A DNA stretch of 64,000 nt, from contig NC_087071.1 in NCBI RefSeq assembly GCF_963678635.1, forward strand, positions 37,470,438 through 37,534,437. Direction: 5' to 3'. Under the pieces are notes generated by a model, which was not told where the DNA came from, did not search any database, and was given only the letters and a program-made list of their open reading frames with translations. Both the position numbers and the translations under genes were made by a program. The stretch comes from Symsagittifera roscoffensis. Its lineage: Eukaryota; Xenacoelomorpha; Acoela; Convolutidae. This document shows, piece after piece, positions 49,587-57,849 of the stretch (the first letter of the stretch is position 1; each line of letters opens with the position of its first letter).

Positions 49587-49875
49587 ATGCTTTGTGTCGC
49601 AATCATCATTGCTCTTTCTTGGACTGCTGTCTCATCTGACGAAAGTAAGGACACTGTCCTTTACAAGATAACAGTTGCCACTTCTACTGATGCTGGCGCA
49701 GGAACAGATGCAGATGTCTGGATTACTATTGTGGGGCAAAATGGAACCACGCCGAAAGCTAAATTGGACAAGTCATGGCACAACGACTTCGAAAAGGGCG
49801 ATCTACTCGAGTATAAGCTGAAGCTGGTAGACGTGGGTGGAATGAAAAACATAATAGTCGAACGAAATGACAAAG
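49587..49875 (+). CDS. PLAT gene 2, exon 1 (signal peptide and N-terminal half of PLAT)
   Basis: Starts MLCVAIIIALSWTAVSS, a signal peptide very like that of gene 1, then VLYKITVATST, the GAGTDADVWITIVGQNG loop, FEKGDLLEYKLKLVDVGG and IIVERND. The donor GACAAAG|GTTATT sits at the same codon and phase (1) as in gene 1. If the intron is not removed, translation ends at a TAG at 49890-49892, giving a 101-residue protein that lacks the last third of the domain. Compared with gene 1 the exon is two codons shorter, with many replacements but no frameshift, so it was under coding constraint at least until recently. Confidence 0.7.
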
Positions 49876-50196
49876 GTTATTTAGCTTTATAGCACCGCTA
49901 TTGTAGCCCTCCCCCGTCGCTCCCTACTTCATCAGCCAGAGAGTGGTATTAAAACAAAAAAAAATTTTCAGGGTATTTTGAGTACTTTCCTAGCGGAGAA
50001 AATTCAGCGCAAATTCTAGATTTTACTCTGTAAAGTGCCTTTTTCATTGTGCATTTTGGACAACATTTCTTTCAAAAATCAGTGAAGTTTTTACATTGCT
50101 CGAGCGCAAACAATCAAAGCTACCATCTGTGAAAGTACCAAAATTTGGTTTCAATGACTTACCAGTGTAATCCGAGTCTGAAAGTGCCAGTTTTTC

Positions 50197-50410
50197 GGCT
50201 TTTTCAAATTTCCCCTCGTAAAGTTGAAAAATTCAGCTGTTCAAAAAACTTTCACACTGCTTTTTGCCAAAAAAAGGTTGTAAAACTTGTTCGCCTTCTC
50301 ACACTGACACGTATTGAAGCAGCTTCACGTATAACAAGAAAAATAATTTTAAGTAGACTTTCATATTTTGAACTTATGAAAAAATCAAAGTGTGGGACTG
50401 AAAAAAAGCC
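50197..50410. mobile_element. GGCTC MITE, family 4
   Basis: Ends 'ggctttttcaaatttcccc' and 'gactgaaaaaaagcc'. Flanks AGTTTTTC and AGTTTTTT match 7 of 8. The interior ('gctgttcaaaaa', 'ctcacactgacacgtattga') matches the outer element at 51561-52409 and differs from families 1-3. Lies in intron 1 of PLAT gene 2. Confidence 0.8.
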
Positions 50411-50655
50411 AGTTTTTTAATTCGATTGAATAAGCAACAAATGTTTGAGTTAGTACAAATTTCACATTGAGTGTTTCTATTTTCTCACTGAGAATGTTCC
50501 ACATTGCATGAACAAATTTTGTACTCCTCTTATTCAAGAAAGGTTTCACTACGATGCAAAACTTAGATCAGATGAGTGCAACTGGCATTTTCAGACCCGG
50601 ATTACATTGGTAAGTCAAGGAAACCAAATTTTGATACTTTCACAGATAGTAGCTC

Positions 50656-50823
50656 GGCTCTTTTCCAGTTCATCCGTTCAAAATATGTTACGATGTAAAG
50701 TATGAAGAACAAATCTGTTCACAGTTTTCGATTTGTTCACTACGCCAAAGTTCATTGCATTATGATAACGTTAAATAAGCTTTTCAAAATTGAATTTAAA
50801 AGGGGGGAAACTGGAAAAGAGCG
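50656..50823. mobile_element. GGCTC MITE, family 2, internally deleted
   Basis: A 168-bp copy with a perfect 8-bp duplication AGTAGCTC. The left interior ('ttacgtgttattacggc') is missing. The last base of the right end is G, giving GAGCG. Confidence 0.9.
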
Positions 50824-50951
50824 AGTAGCTCTGATCATTTGCTCTCTTCAAAGTAATAATTTTACCGAATTTCGATGGAAATGTTGTTTAAAATGTACAA
50901 TAAAAACAGACAATTTACAGAGTAAAATCCTGAATTTGCGCTTAATTTTGT

Positions 50952-51386
50952 GGCTCTGGCTCTTTTTCCTTTCCCCCCGCCCCACCTGCAAAATTTTACA
51001 TGCAAATTTGTTGATCACATTGTCCGTTTCTTATGAAAATTCACATAAAGATTAATAAGGCCACAACAAACATATTTGGTCTTTATACTCAACCTCGTAA
51101 AACCACTGGTTAAACTAATATCTTGAAGCTCGTGTGAGGTGGGGGGAAGAAAAAAGAGCCGTGGCTCTGTTTCTTTTTATCCCCCACCTGCAAACTTTTA
51201 CATGTAATTTTGTTGACCGCATAGTCCGATTGTTATGAAAATTAACATACAGACTAATAAGGCCACGACAAACATATTTTATACCTAATTTTAAACATAT
51301 TTTATAGTTTAGTCTACATACTTAACCTCGTAAAACCACTCGTTACACTAATATATTGAAGCTCGTGTGAGGTGGGGGGAAGAGCC
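50952..51386. mobile_element. GGCTC MITE, family 1, interrupted six bases from its end
   Basis: The outer copy is flanked by a perfect duplication AATTTTGT (50944-50951 and 51387-51394). Its first six bases GGCTCT precede a nested family 1 copy, then the element resumes at GTTTCTTTTTATCCCCC. Its right end GGGGGGAAGAGCC has lost the A run. Confidence 0.9.
50958..51160. mobile_element. GGCTC MITE, family 1, nested
   Basis: A complete 203-bp copy with a perfect 8-bp duplication GTGGCTCT (50950-50957, 51161-51168). Six of these eight bases are the terminal GGCTCT of the older copy around it. Confidence 0.95.
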
Positions 51387-51436
51387 AATTTTGTCCACTA
51401 GTGTATTACTTTTTTCTACGAGAGAGAAAGAAATAA

Positions 51437-51560
51437 GGCTCTTTTCCAGAAACACCCCCTCCCCTCACACCCCCACCACATTTGAATTTCAAGATTGAGA
51501 AACTAATTTACTGATGTCCTAGTGCACTGAACTTTTGCATGGTGAACAAATTCAGTTCTG
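51437..51560. mobile_element. left part of a diverged family 2 MITE, possibly outermost of the nest
   Basis: Starts GGCTCTTTTCCAGAAACACC and keeps reverse-orientation family 2 landmarks ('gcatggtgaacaaattc'). Matching right-hand landmarks ('attcttcatggtaacatcac') appear after the nested block, from about 52410. The right end near 52500 is not clear, so the extent is uncertain. Confidence 0.5.
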
Positions 51561-51651
51561 GGCTTTTTTCCAGTTTCTCGCTCCATCGTAAAATTACAAA
51601 AAAAGCTGTTCAAAAATTGTTCACACGGCATTTTGCATGTAAAAAATGTTG

Positions 51652-52068
51652 GGCTCTTTTCCAGTTTTTCCCCCTCTTTGATATTTTTTAAATGAGTTTT
51701 TATGTTATAAACTGCGTTAAAACGTGTGAGCGTGAACAGGTGAACAAATTTTTACAGCGTTTTTAACATGCAAAATGCCGTGTGAACAGTTTTTGGCTCT
51801 TTTCCAGTTCCCCCCTTTCAAAATACCGAGTTTCATGTTTGATTTACGTGTTATTACGGCTAAGTGCGTGATGTTACGCTGTAAAGTATGAAGAACAAAT
51901 CTGTTCCGAATTGTTAATTTGTTCACCACGCCAAATTTCATTGCATTATGACTAGGTTAAATAAGCTTTTCAAAATTAATTTGAAAGGGGGGAACTGGAA
52001 AAGAGCCCAATTTTTGAACCGTTTTGATTTGTAATTTTTCGAGGAGGTTGGGAAACTGGAAAAAAGCC
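51652..52068. mobile_element. GGCTC MITE, family 3, nested in family 4
   Basis: Perfect 8-bp duplication AAATGTTG (51644-51651, 52069-52076). Ends GGCTCTTTTCCAGTTTTTCC and 'gggaaactggaaaaaagcc'. Itself split by a family 2 copy. Confidence 0.9.
51795..52007. mobile_element. GGCTC MITE, family 2, nested in family 3
   Basis: Complete family 2 copy, flanks CAGTTTTT and CAATTTTT (7 of 8). Confidence 0.9.
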
Positions 52069-52194
52069 AAATGTTGCACAAGTTTGTTGACCTGTTCACG
52101 CTGACACATTATAATGAAGCTAATATAATGAAAAAACCGTTTTAAATAGACTGTGATAAATTGAATTGCAGAAACAAACCAAAAGGGGGAACTG

Positions 52195-52391
52195 GGCTCT
52201 TTTTCCTTTCCCCTCACCTCGCACAACCATCAATTTTATGGTGTAACGAGTGGTTTTACAAGGTTAATTGTTGAACCAGTTATGTTTGGTGCAGCTTAAT
52301 TAATCAGTATGTCATTTTTTATAACGATCGAACAATGTGAACAGTAACTTTACTATTAAAAAATTGCAGGTGGGGTGAAGGAAAAAGAGAC
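52195..52391. mobile_element. GGCTC MITE, family 1, in the right tip of family 4
   Basis: Perfect 8-bp duplication GGGAACTG (52187-52194, 52392-52399), which is part of the terminal repeat GGGAACTGGAAAA of the outer element. The right end has mutated to AAAAAGAGAC. Confidence 0.9.
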
Positions 52392-52513
52392 GGGAACTGG
52401 AAAATAGCAAAATTCTGTGAAGTATATTCTTCATGGTAACATCACGCTATTAGTCGTGAAATCACATAAAGAGTACCACTTAAAAAAAATAAATAATGGG
52501 GGAGTGATATTGA

Positions 52514-52684
52514 AATGATGAGTATGATTGATTAGGATTGTTTGGCGACTGGAAGCTAAATGTAATTGGCATCGACAAAGGATCCAACCTTTCTCTTGAC
52601 AAAGGAATTTTCGAGTGCAATTGCTGGGTGAGTGCTGACAAACCGACTGTCATTCCGAACACAATATTCTCCCGCAATGCATAA
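52514..52684 (+). pseudogene. PLAT gene 2, damaged exon 2
   Basis: Codes for FGDWKLNVIGIDKG and FECNCWVSADKPTVIPN in the frame matching exon 2 of gene 1, then a TAA at 52682-52684. In the same frame a TGA stands at 52529-52531, where gene 1 has CGA (Arg), and the conserved Trp after it is TTG (Leu). The acceptor used in gene 1 (TTAACAG before a G run) has no counterpart: the region reads 'taatgggggagtgatattg'. So exon 1 cannot be joined in frame to a complete PLAT domain. The possible donor TGCTGG|GTGAGT at the end is a better match to consensus than that of gene 1. The intron before it (49876 to about 52513) is largely filled by nested MITEs. Confidence 0.65.
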
Positions 52685-52766
52685 TCTGGTTACAGATCTA
52701 CAAAGAGACAAAGTTTAAATAGACAAGTCATCAAGTAGACGTTTAGTTTTTAAAGATCCCTGCGTA

Positions 52767-52960
52767 TACCCCCCCCCCCCACCTCCTATAAGCGTCAATT
52801 TTATGGTGTAATGAGGGGTTTTACAAGGTTATTTATGAAGACCAAAAGTGTTTGTCATGGCCTAATTAGTTCGCATGCCAATTTTTGTAACATTCGGATA
52901 AAGTGAACAAAACTTCACTAGTAAAACTTTGCAGGTGGGGGGGGGGAAGGAAAAAGAGCC
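52767..52960. mobile_element. GGCTC MITE, family 1, left end truncated
   Basis: The right end GGGGGAAGGAAAAAGAGCC is intact. The left end begins directly with the C tract before 'cacctcctataagcgtc'. It lies between exons 2 and 3 of PLAT gene 2. Confidence 0.8.
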
Positions 52961-53031
52961 CATGCTTGTTTTTCTTATCTCAATTCTGATTGGTTAATAC
53001 AGTATTGGTCCATTTAATGACTTTTCTACAG

Positions 53032-53157
53032 AAAAAAATGTCTAAGCGAGAGCGTCATATCGCACAATCTGAAGACACTGAAGACAATGAAAAAACAGTA
53101 GAAGTGGATACAAACGAATTGTTTGGACACTTTCTACTATGTTCAAAAACTATTTAA
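53032..53157 (+). CDS. PLAT gene 2, possible exon 3 (acidic tail)
   Basis: A strong acceptor CTTTTCTACAG precedes a frame in phase 0, the phase expected if exon 2 is spliced at TGCTGG|GTGAGT. It encodes 41 residues: a basic start (KKMSKRERH), an acidic middle (EDTEDNEKTVEVD), a short hydrophobic end (ELFGHFLLC), then TAA. The corresponding place in gene 1 is recognisable but has a stop codon. Exonic status rests on fitting splice sites, matching phase and similarity between the two loci. The segment could be part of a longer 3' UTR instead. Confidence 0.45.
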   Translation, partial: KKMSKRERHIAQSEDTEDNEKTVEVDTNELFGHFLLCSKTI

Positions 53158-53183
53158 TGAAGTCACCAAATTTGCTAAATACG

Positions 53184-53367
53184 GGCTCTTATTTCCAGTA
53201 CCTCTCCATTGCAATGTTTCGAAATGATTTTTGGGATAAAATGCAAAAAAAAAACGTGTCAGAGCAATTTTAAACAACTTTTATCACCTGAGAGTTGCCT
53301 TATGATCAATTTTTTTGTGATTTTTTTCTATTAATTCTCTAGAGGGACAGGGAACTGGAACATAGCC
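53184..53367. mobile_element. diverged GGCTC MITE, family 3-like
   Basis: Ends GGCTCTTATTTCCAGTACC and 'cagggaactggaacatagcc'. The interior 'aacgtgtcagagcaa' resembles family 3. The flanks do not match well, consistent with age. Confidence 0.6.
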
Positions 53368-53550
53368 ATAAAATGATAGTGTTTGATGATGAAACCAAGC
53401 ATTTGTGAGCAAAGTTTTCTCTATGCTGTTTGACTAACTGAAGTATATACCAATATATAAAATGTTTCCATTTTGAAATATCCAATGTTATGTTCTCTGT
53501 TTAGCGTCCTAGAGTTTTTTCGAAAAGTAGTCACTGATTAATTAAACTAC

Positions 53551-53951
53551 TCAAGGCCAAGGTGTGTCAATTTTGCAGAAACACTTTTGGCTCTTTTTGC
53601 ACGCACAAGCTTCTTTACATGATTTGTGAAACACATGTTGAGGAATCCGTGACCGAAAGGCTGGGCTCTTTTTCCTTTTCCCCCCACCTGCAAATTTTTA
53701 TATTTGAAGTTACTGTTCACTTTGTCCGATTGGCATGAAAAGTTACATACAGACGAATTAATCCATGACAAACATATTTTGTCTTCATTAATAGCCTTGA
53801 AAAACCACTCGTTAGACCATGTAATTCATGTTTAAGTGAGGTGGAAGGGGGGAAGGAAAACGAGCCAAAGGCTGCAATGCCGTCGCATGGTTTCAGTATT
53901 AGGTCACAGAATCCGTGACAGTTGTTTCTGCGGCAAAATCTGCAGCATTTA
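53551..53951 (-). CDS. cysteine-rich reading frame split by a MITE
   Basis: On the minus strand, codons from about 53951 to 53867 contain six Cys within roughly 25 residues (a CC pair, then single Cys spaced 2-6 apart). A family 1 MITE (53664-53866) interrupts here. Omitting the MITE and one copy of its 8-bp duplication, the same frame stays open for about 35 more codons to a TGA at 53551-53553, and that part adds five closely spaced Cys and many Lys. Continuity of frame and composition across the empty site suggests a real coding segment, perhaps a small secreted cysteine-rich protein; its start or splice acceptor further upstream (54022 or beyond) is unclear. With the MITE in place the frame is disrupted, unless the MITE is spliced out. 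No family assigned. Confidence 0.4.
53664..53866. mobile_element. GGCTC MITE, family 1
   Basis: A 203-bp copy with a perfect 8-bp duplication AAAGGCTG (53656-53663, 53867-53874), ends GGCTCTTTTTCC and GGAAAACGAGCC. Confidence 0.95.
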
Positions 53952-54268
53952 TGATTTTTTGAATAACCATGTAAAAAATTTGCAACTCGATTCCGCAGTC
54001 TTAGGTCAGTCGATACGTTCAATCAGTGTTATTTACACTGTTCAACAGTTGATTGAACCGTCACAAACCACACAAGGGATGCTAATACCTACAATCTTTG
54101 GTACGCCGGACCAAGAAACTCTATAAATTACTTCGTCTGGCTTTTTTGGTGGCGTAAAAAGTAATCCAAGATCATCAGCTTAGCTTCCTAATGAACCAGT
54201 TTGAGCTCATAAATTCAAAATCTATGTTTCTGCGAGAATGTTACCACAGGAAAGAGACTTCAAAAACT

Positions 54269-54486
54269 GGCTCTTTTCCAGTTTCCCCCTTTCAAAATAC
54301 CGACTTTTATGTTTGTTTTACGTGTTATTACGGCTAAATGCGTGATGTTACGCTGTTAAGTATGAAGAACAAATCTGTTCAGAATTGTCGATTTGTTCAT
54401 CGCGCCAAATTCCATTGCATTATGACAACGCTAAATAAGCTTTTCAAAATTGAATTTGAAAGGTGGGGGCAAACTGGAAAAGAGCC
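54269..54486. mobile_element. GGCTC MITE, family 2
   Basis: A 218-bp complete copy with a perfect 8-bp duplication CAAAAACT (54261-54268, 54487-54494). Ends GGCTCTTTTCCAGTTTCCCC and GGCAAACTGGAAAAGAGCC. A good reference copy for the family. Confidence 0.95.
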
Positions 54487-56170
54487 CAAAAACTAGCTAT
54501 GCTGGCTAATTTACTATGTGAAACAAGATTTCTCAAGTATCTGACTTGTTAAGTATTTTCAAAAAAAAAATTTCTAGCATGTGTCAAAATTTGATCCCTC
54601 TGTCTTAAATAGTTGCCTAGAAAATGAAAAAAATTCTGAAGAGAAAATTCATTCAGTTGCATAAAAATTGCATGTCCAGTGATTGTAGATTTGGCCGAGA
54701 TGAGCTCATCTGGCGCAAAAAAAAACAGAAAAACAGGTCGAGGAGTCGGTTGCAATTAATAGCTGGTCAGTTGAATTCTCCCGGAGAAGTTTTTGAGAGT
54801 GTAGAGAAAGCGAACTGATTTTTAACATGGTTAGAAATTGGTACGCAAGCAAGTTGATGGTAACCGTCTCGTCTCGTCTGCTTAAGTAGAGTTTTCAAAC
54901 AAGTTCTCCGGAGTTCTTAAGGGCAGTGAAGACTTATTGTTTATTGATGACATATTATCCGATAGTTGTTTGTGCCTTGGCGCGCAGGATCATATGACTC
55001 TTCTTCCATAGTGCGATTTTGAAGAAAAAAAAGTGAAATTAATTTGTCGGTTTTATTTTTTTCTGGATGTTTTTTGACCTCTCTAAATATCTGCTTTTGA
55101 GAAACTGCTTTGATGTAACATCTGAGTTCAATTTTTAAAAGGGAAACATAAAATTTTTGTATTGTAATTGCTGAAACAAAAAATGGAACGTTTCCTAATG
55201 GTAGCTGATTCAATTTTTTTGAATTCGACTTTTGATTTGTTTTCATGACATTTAAACGTGGCATTTCATTCCACTTTCTGTGATTTTTTTGCCTTAAAAA
55301 GATAACAGGATAAATAACAATTTCGGTTATTAATTGTTGAGTTAATAGTCCAATTTTCGCAGAAGCAATTGGATTATGTAAGCTTAGAGTGATTGTATTT
55401 TATTCAGATTAATTTTCACAACAGTTTTTGACTTCGTGAATCAATTTCTGGACCTTCCTGAGCTCAGGCGGACCCGCATACCTTTGTTTTAAAGCTGAAC
55501 GAGTTAAATAAACTACTCGTTTTGTACTTTGATAGGAAATTTTATACATAAACACGAACCATTTATGTGTGGTGAATTATCTGTGGAAAAAATAGTTAAC
55601 CTAAATTGAATCGAGAACTGTTACTTATTGGTCCAATTAATTCCATATCCAACTCAATTTTAAAAACTTAGCATTTAATGTTATCAGCTTTAATTTCAAG
55701 GTTTATTGTCAATATTTCAGCTACTGAAGAGTTTTCCAGACCAGTTAAAGTGAAGTCAGAACATTCTGGGTTTTGCCACGATATAATTTGTTAGCGTATA
55801 GCTGAGTCTCATTAGATTCAGATCGATCTCTATGATTAATTCCTTTTGTTTGATTTGGGTTAACTATGGCCTTTAGATTTACCCTAAGGCCGGATATGGG
55901 TGACAAGTGAAACGGGCTCAGAAGTTTTTATAATAAGTTGATGCAAGCTTATTGTTTCCACATAACTTGCTGCTAGATGGGAGACAAAAATTTTTAAAAA
56001 ATGTTTCAGGGGATGATTCGTGATTAGTTTTAAGCTTTTATATCATGACCATCGATTTCGATTAGATACCTCTCAATCTCTGTCATGAATCGACCATCGC
56101 TCGATCGCTCACTGTGATAGTTTCGGAGTCGACATTTTAAGTTCAACGTATATCTTTTTTCCCTCTGTTT
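54487..56170. other. non-coding stretch, nothing recognised
   Basis: Short open frames exist on both strands, but none has recognisable motifs or splice support. The part just before 56170 may be the leader or LTR of the retroelement relic that follows, but I see no matching second LTR. Confidence 0.4.
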
Positions 56171-56172
56171 AG

Positions 56173-56538
56173 GTGTATATAGATTATATATTGTTGGATA
56201 GAAAACCTCAACATTTTAATATTCTGCAGTCAACCGAGTCAAACATGCATTCAATTCCTTCTTTCTGGCCAAATCACACCGCGGAGCCGCCAATTACCTG
56301 GACAAAAAGAAGCGATCAAGTTCAATTGGCGATTATCGCGAAAGAAAACCTGGATATCTATGGCATTAGCGGACCTGAGGCCCCAGAAACAGAAATTACA
56401 CTAGGTATTCGGTCAAGAAAACAGGAATATGAACAAGATGATAGTATAGCAAGCCACAGAAGAAAAGTGGATAAACGAAGAAAAGAAAAGAAAGTCCAAC
56501 GCGATGAGAAGGGCAGAAGCCCCAAAAAGTTGCGCTAG
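56173..56538 (+). pseudogene. Ty3/gypsy-type Gag N-terminal relic
   Basis: The frame contains SFWPNHTAEPPITW and VQLAIIAKENLDIYGI, which is similar in order and wording to the Gag at 63.3 kb (PVSWEEWIQKFQLIVIAKEEID). After about 75 residues it turns into a Lys/Arg-rich stretch (RRKVDKRRKEKK) and stops, so at most the first part of a capsid-type protein remains. Gag of such elements packages the element RNA; this copy cannot. Confidence 0.55.
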
Positions 56539-57327
56539 ACTTTCATTTTCAATGTGCAAATTCATGCGAAAAAGGAATCGAGTCTTTATATCGAGAAAAG
56601 CGCTTTTTGTAGAAAGTGTGGGAACTCATTTATCGGGTCTCCTTTAAATTTATGTTCAGCAAACGAAATCATTTGTGAAAAACTTGAAGAAATTTTGCTA
56701 ACGGTCAAAGCGACAATGACAATTCATCTGTACTCAGTGTAAGAACTGTTTCAGATCAAATTGGTTTGAAACATTGGACGGTAAAGATTAAGTAGTAATT
56801 TTCCAGACAACGAGCAAGCGCGGATAGCTTCTTTGAAGAAAATGTTCTTCTTGATCTTAGCTTAGAAATAAAAATTTGAAAATACTCTGTGGAAAAACAA
56901 TTTAATGTTTGTATTGCGGCTTCACGGACGACCTGATCATCAAATTTGATTAAATTGTCGTAATAAATCATTCCAATTGATTGAATTATGAAGCATCGCC
57001 ATATTTATTATTGGAAGACCCAAAAAAAATTTATCTTATGGAACGATAATTTTTCTTTAAAAAAAAGGACAGAAATCAAACAGAAAAAACCTCCCAAGCC
57101 ATATTGTACTGTCGGTCAAGAAACCATTTGGTCGAAATTATCAAATTTTTTTAACCGGATCAAAATTTTTTAAAACAGTTTTGAAAAGCTTACTATAGAA
57201 TCGGGAAAAAACAGAATATCCAAAAACTTACTCATTTTCACTACCCCTTTAAACCGATTCAACCCAAAGGCAGTAGAGTTTCCCTCCTTTTAATTGCAGT
57301 GGTAATTAAAGAAATGAAGAAAATGGA

Positions 57328-57440
57328 GACTGAAGGCCAAGAATCTCCCCATCCCTAAGACCATATCCGAACTCAGCTCATTCTTGGGTCAATACAACTT
57401 TATGTTAAGTTCGTACCAAATTTGTCAGCGCTTAGCTCTA
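57328..57440 (+). pseudogene. relic of the reverse transcriptase / RNase H junction
   Basis: The frame reads LKAKNLPIPKTISELSSFLG, the motif found where Ty3/gypsy reverse transcriptase passes into RNase H. After a frameshift near 57400 it continues KFVPNLSALSSNF. The catalytic parts are absent. Confidence 0.65.
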
Positions 57441-57555
57441 ATTTCGAACGAACCAATTCGACTTCAAAGATAAGACTAGAATGAAATCGGATTCATTGCA
57501 TTGCAGTTTGGGAGCGATTCTCGAACTATGTCCTTCTAGAGTATGACCTGATAGA

Positions 57556-57680
57556 ACCATCCAAATCATCGTGTGCGTGTGATGTAGTGATGGCTAAAAA
57601 GAATAGGGATCAATTAAGATTCTGTTGCGACTTTCGATATCTGAACCCCGTCGATCTGCCACTCTTGCGGCACTAAGTCC
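57556..57680 (+). pseudogene. relic of the reverse transcriptase finger region
   Basis: The frame reads DLIEPSKSSCACDVVMAKKN and then DQLRFCCDFRYLNPVDLPLL before a TAA. This is the start of a gypsy-type reverse transcriptase (I.PS.S.WA..VV...KK.G..RFC.D.R.LN). It lies downstream of the RNase H-proximal piece at 57328, the opposite of the normal order. Confidence 0.7.
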
Positions 57681-57849
57681 AAAGTCGAAAACTTTTGGGA
57701 AAACAAATTGAAATCACTGATTTTCAGATGCCCATGGATACTGAAAATGTCAGTTCTAAAACCCGAAACATATTTAGTCTCTTTTAAATATTGATAATTG
57801 CATAAGCCCCGAAACACAGCAGAATAGTAAACTGAAGATTTCAATGTGA

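Larger units (their letters stand above)
51561..52409. mobile_element. GGCTC MITE, family 4, carrying three nested MITEs
   Basis: Left end GGCTTTTTTCCAGTTTC, right end GGAAAATAGCA. Flanks CAGTTCTG and AAATTCTG match 6 of 8. Within it lie a family 3 copy (51652-52068), a family 2 copy inside that (51795-52007) and a family 1 copy in its right end (52195-52391). With all insertions removed, about 235 bp of family 4 remain, similar to the copy at 50197. Confidence 0.8.

Noticed and set aside
24883-54486. Calling the GGCTC MITEs definitely hAT
   Set aside because: The 8-bp duplication fits, but other superfamilies also give about 8 bp and no transposase is present.
54941-55264. 107-codon minus-strand ORF as a gene
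   Set aside because: No motif, no signal peptide, low-complexity Lys/Asn composition expected from AT-rich DNA.
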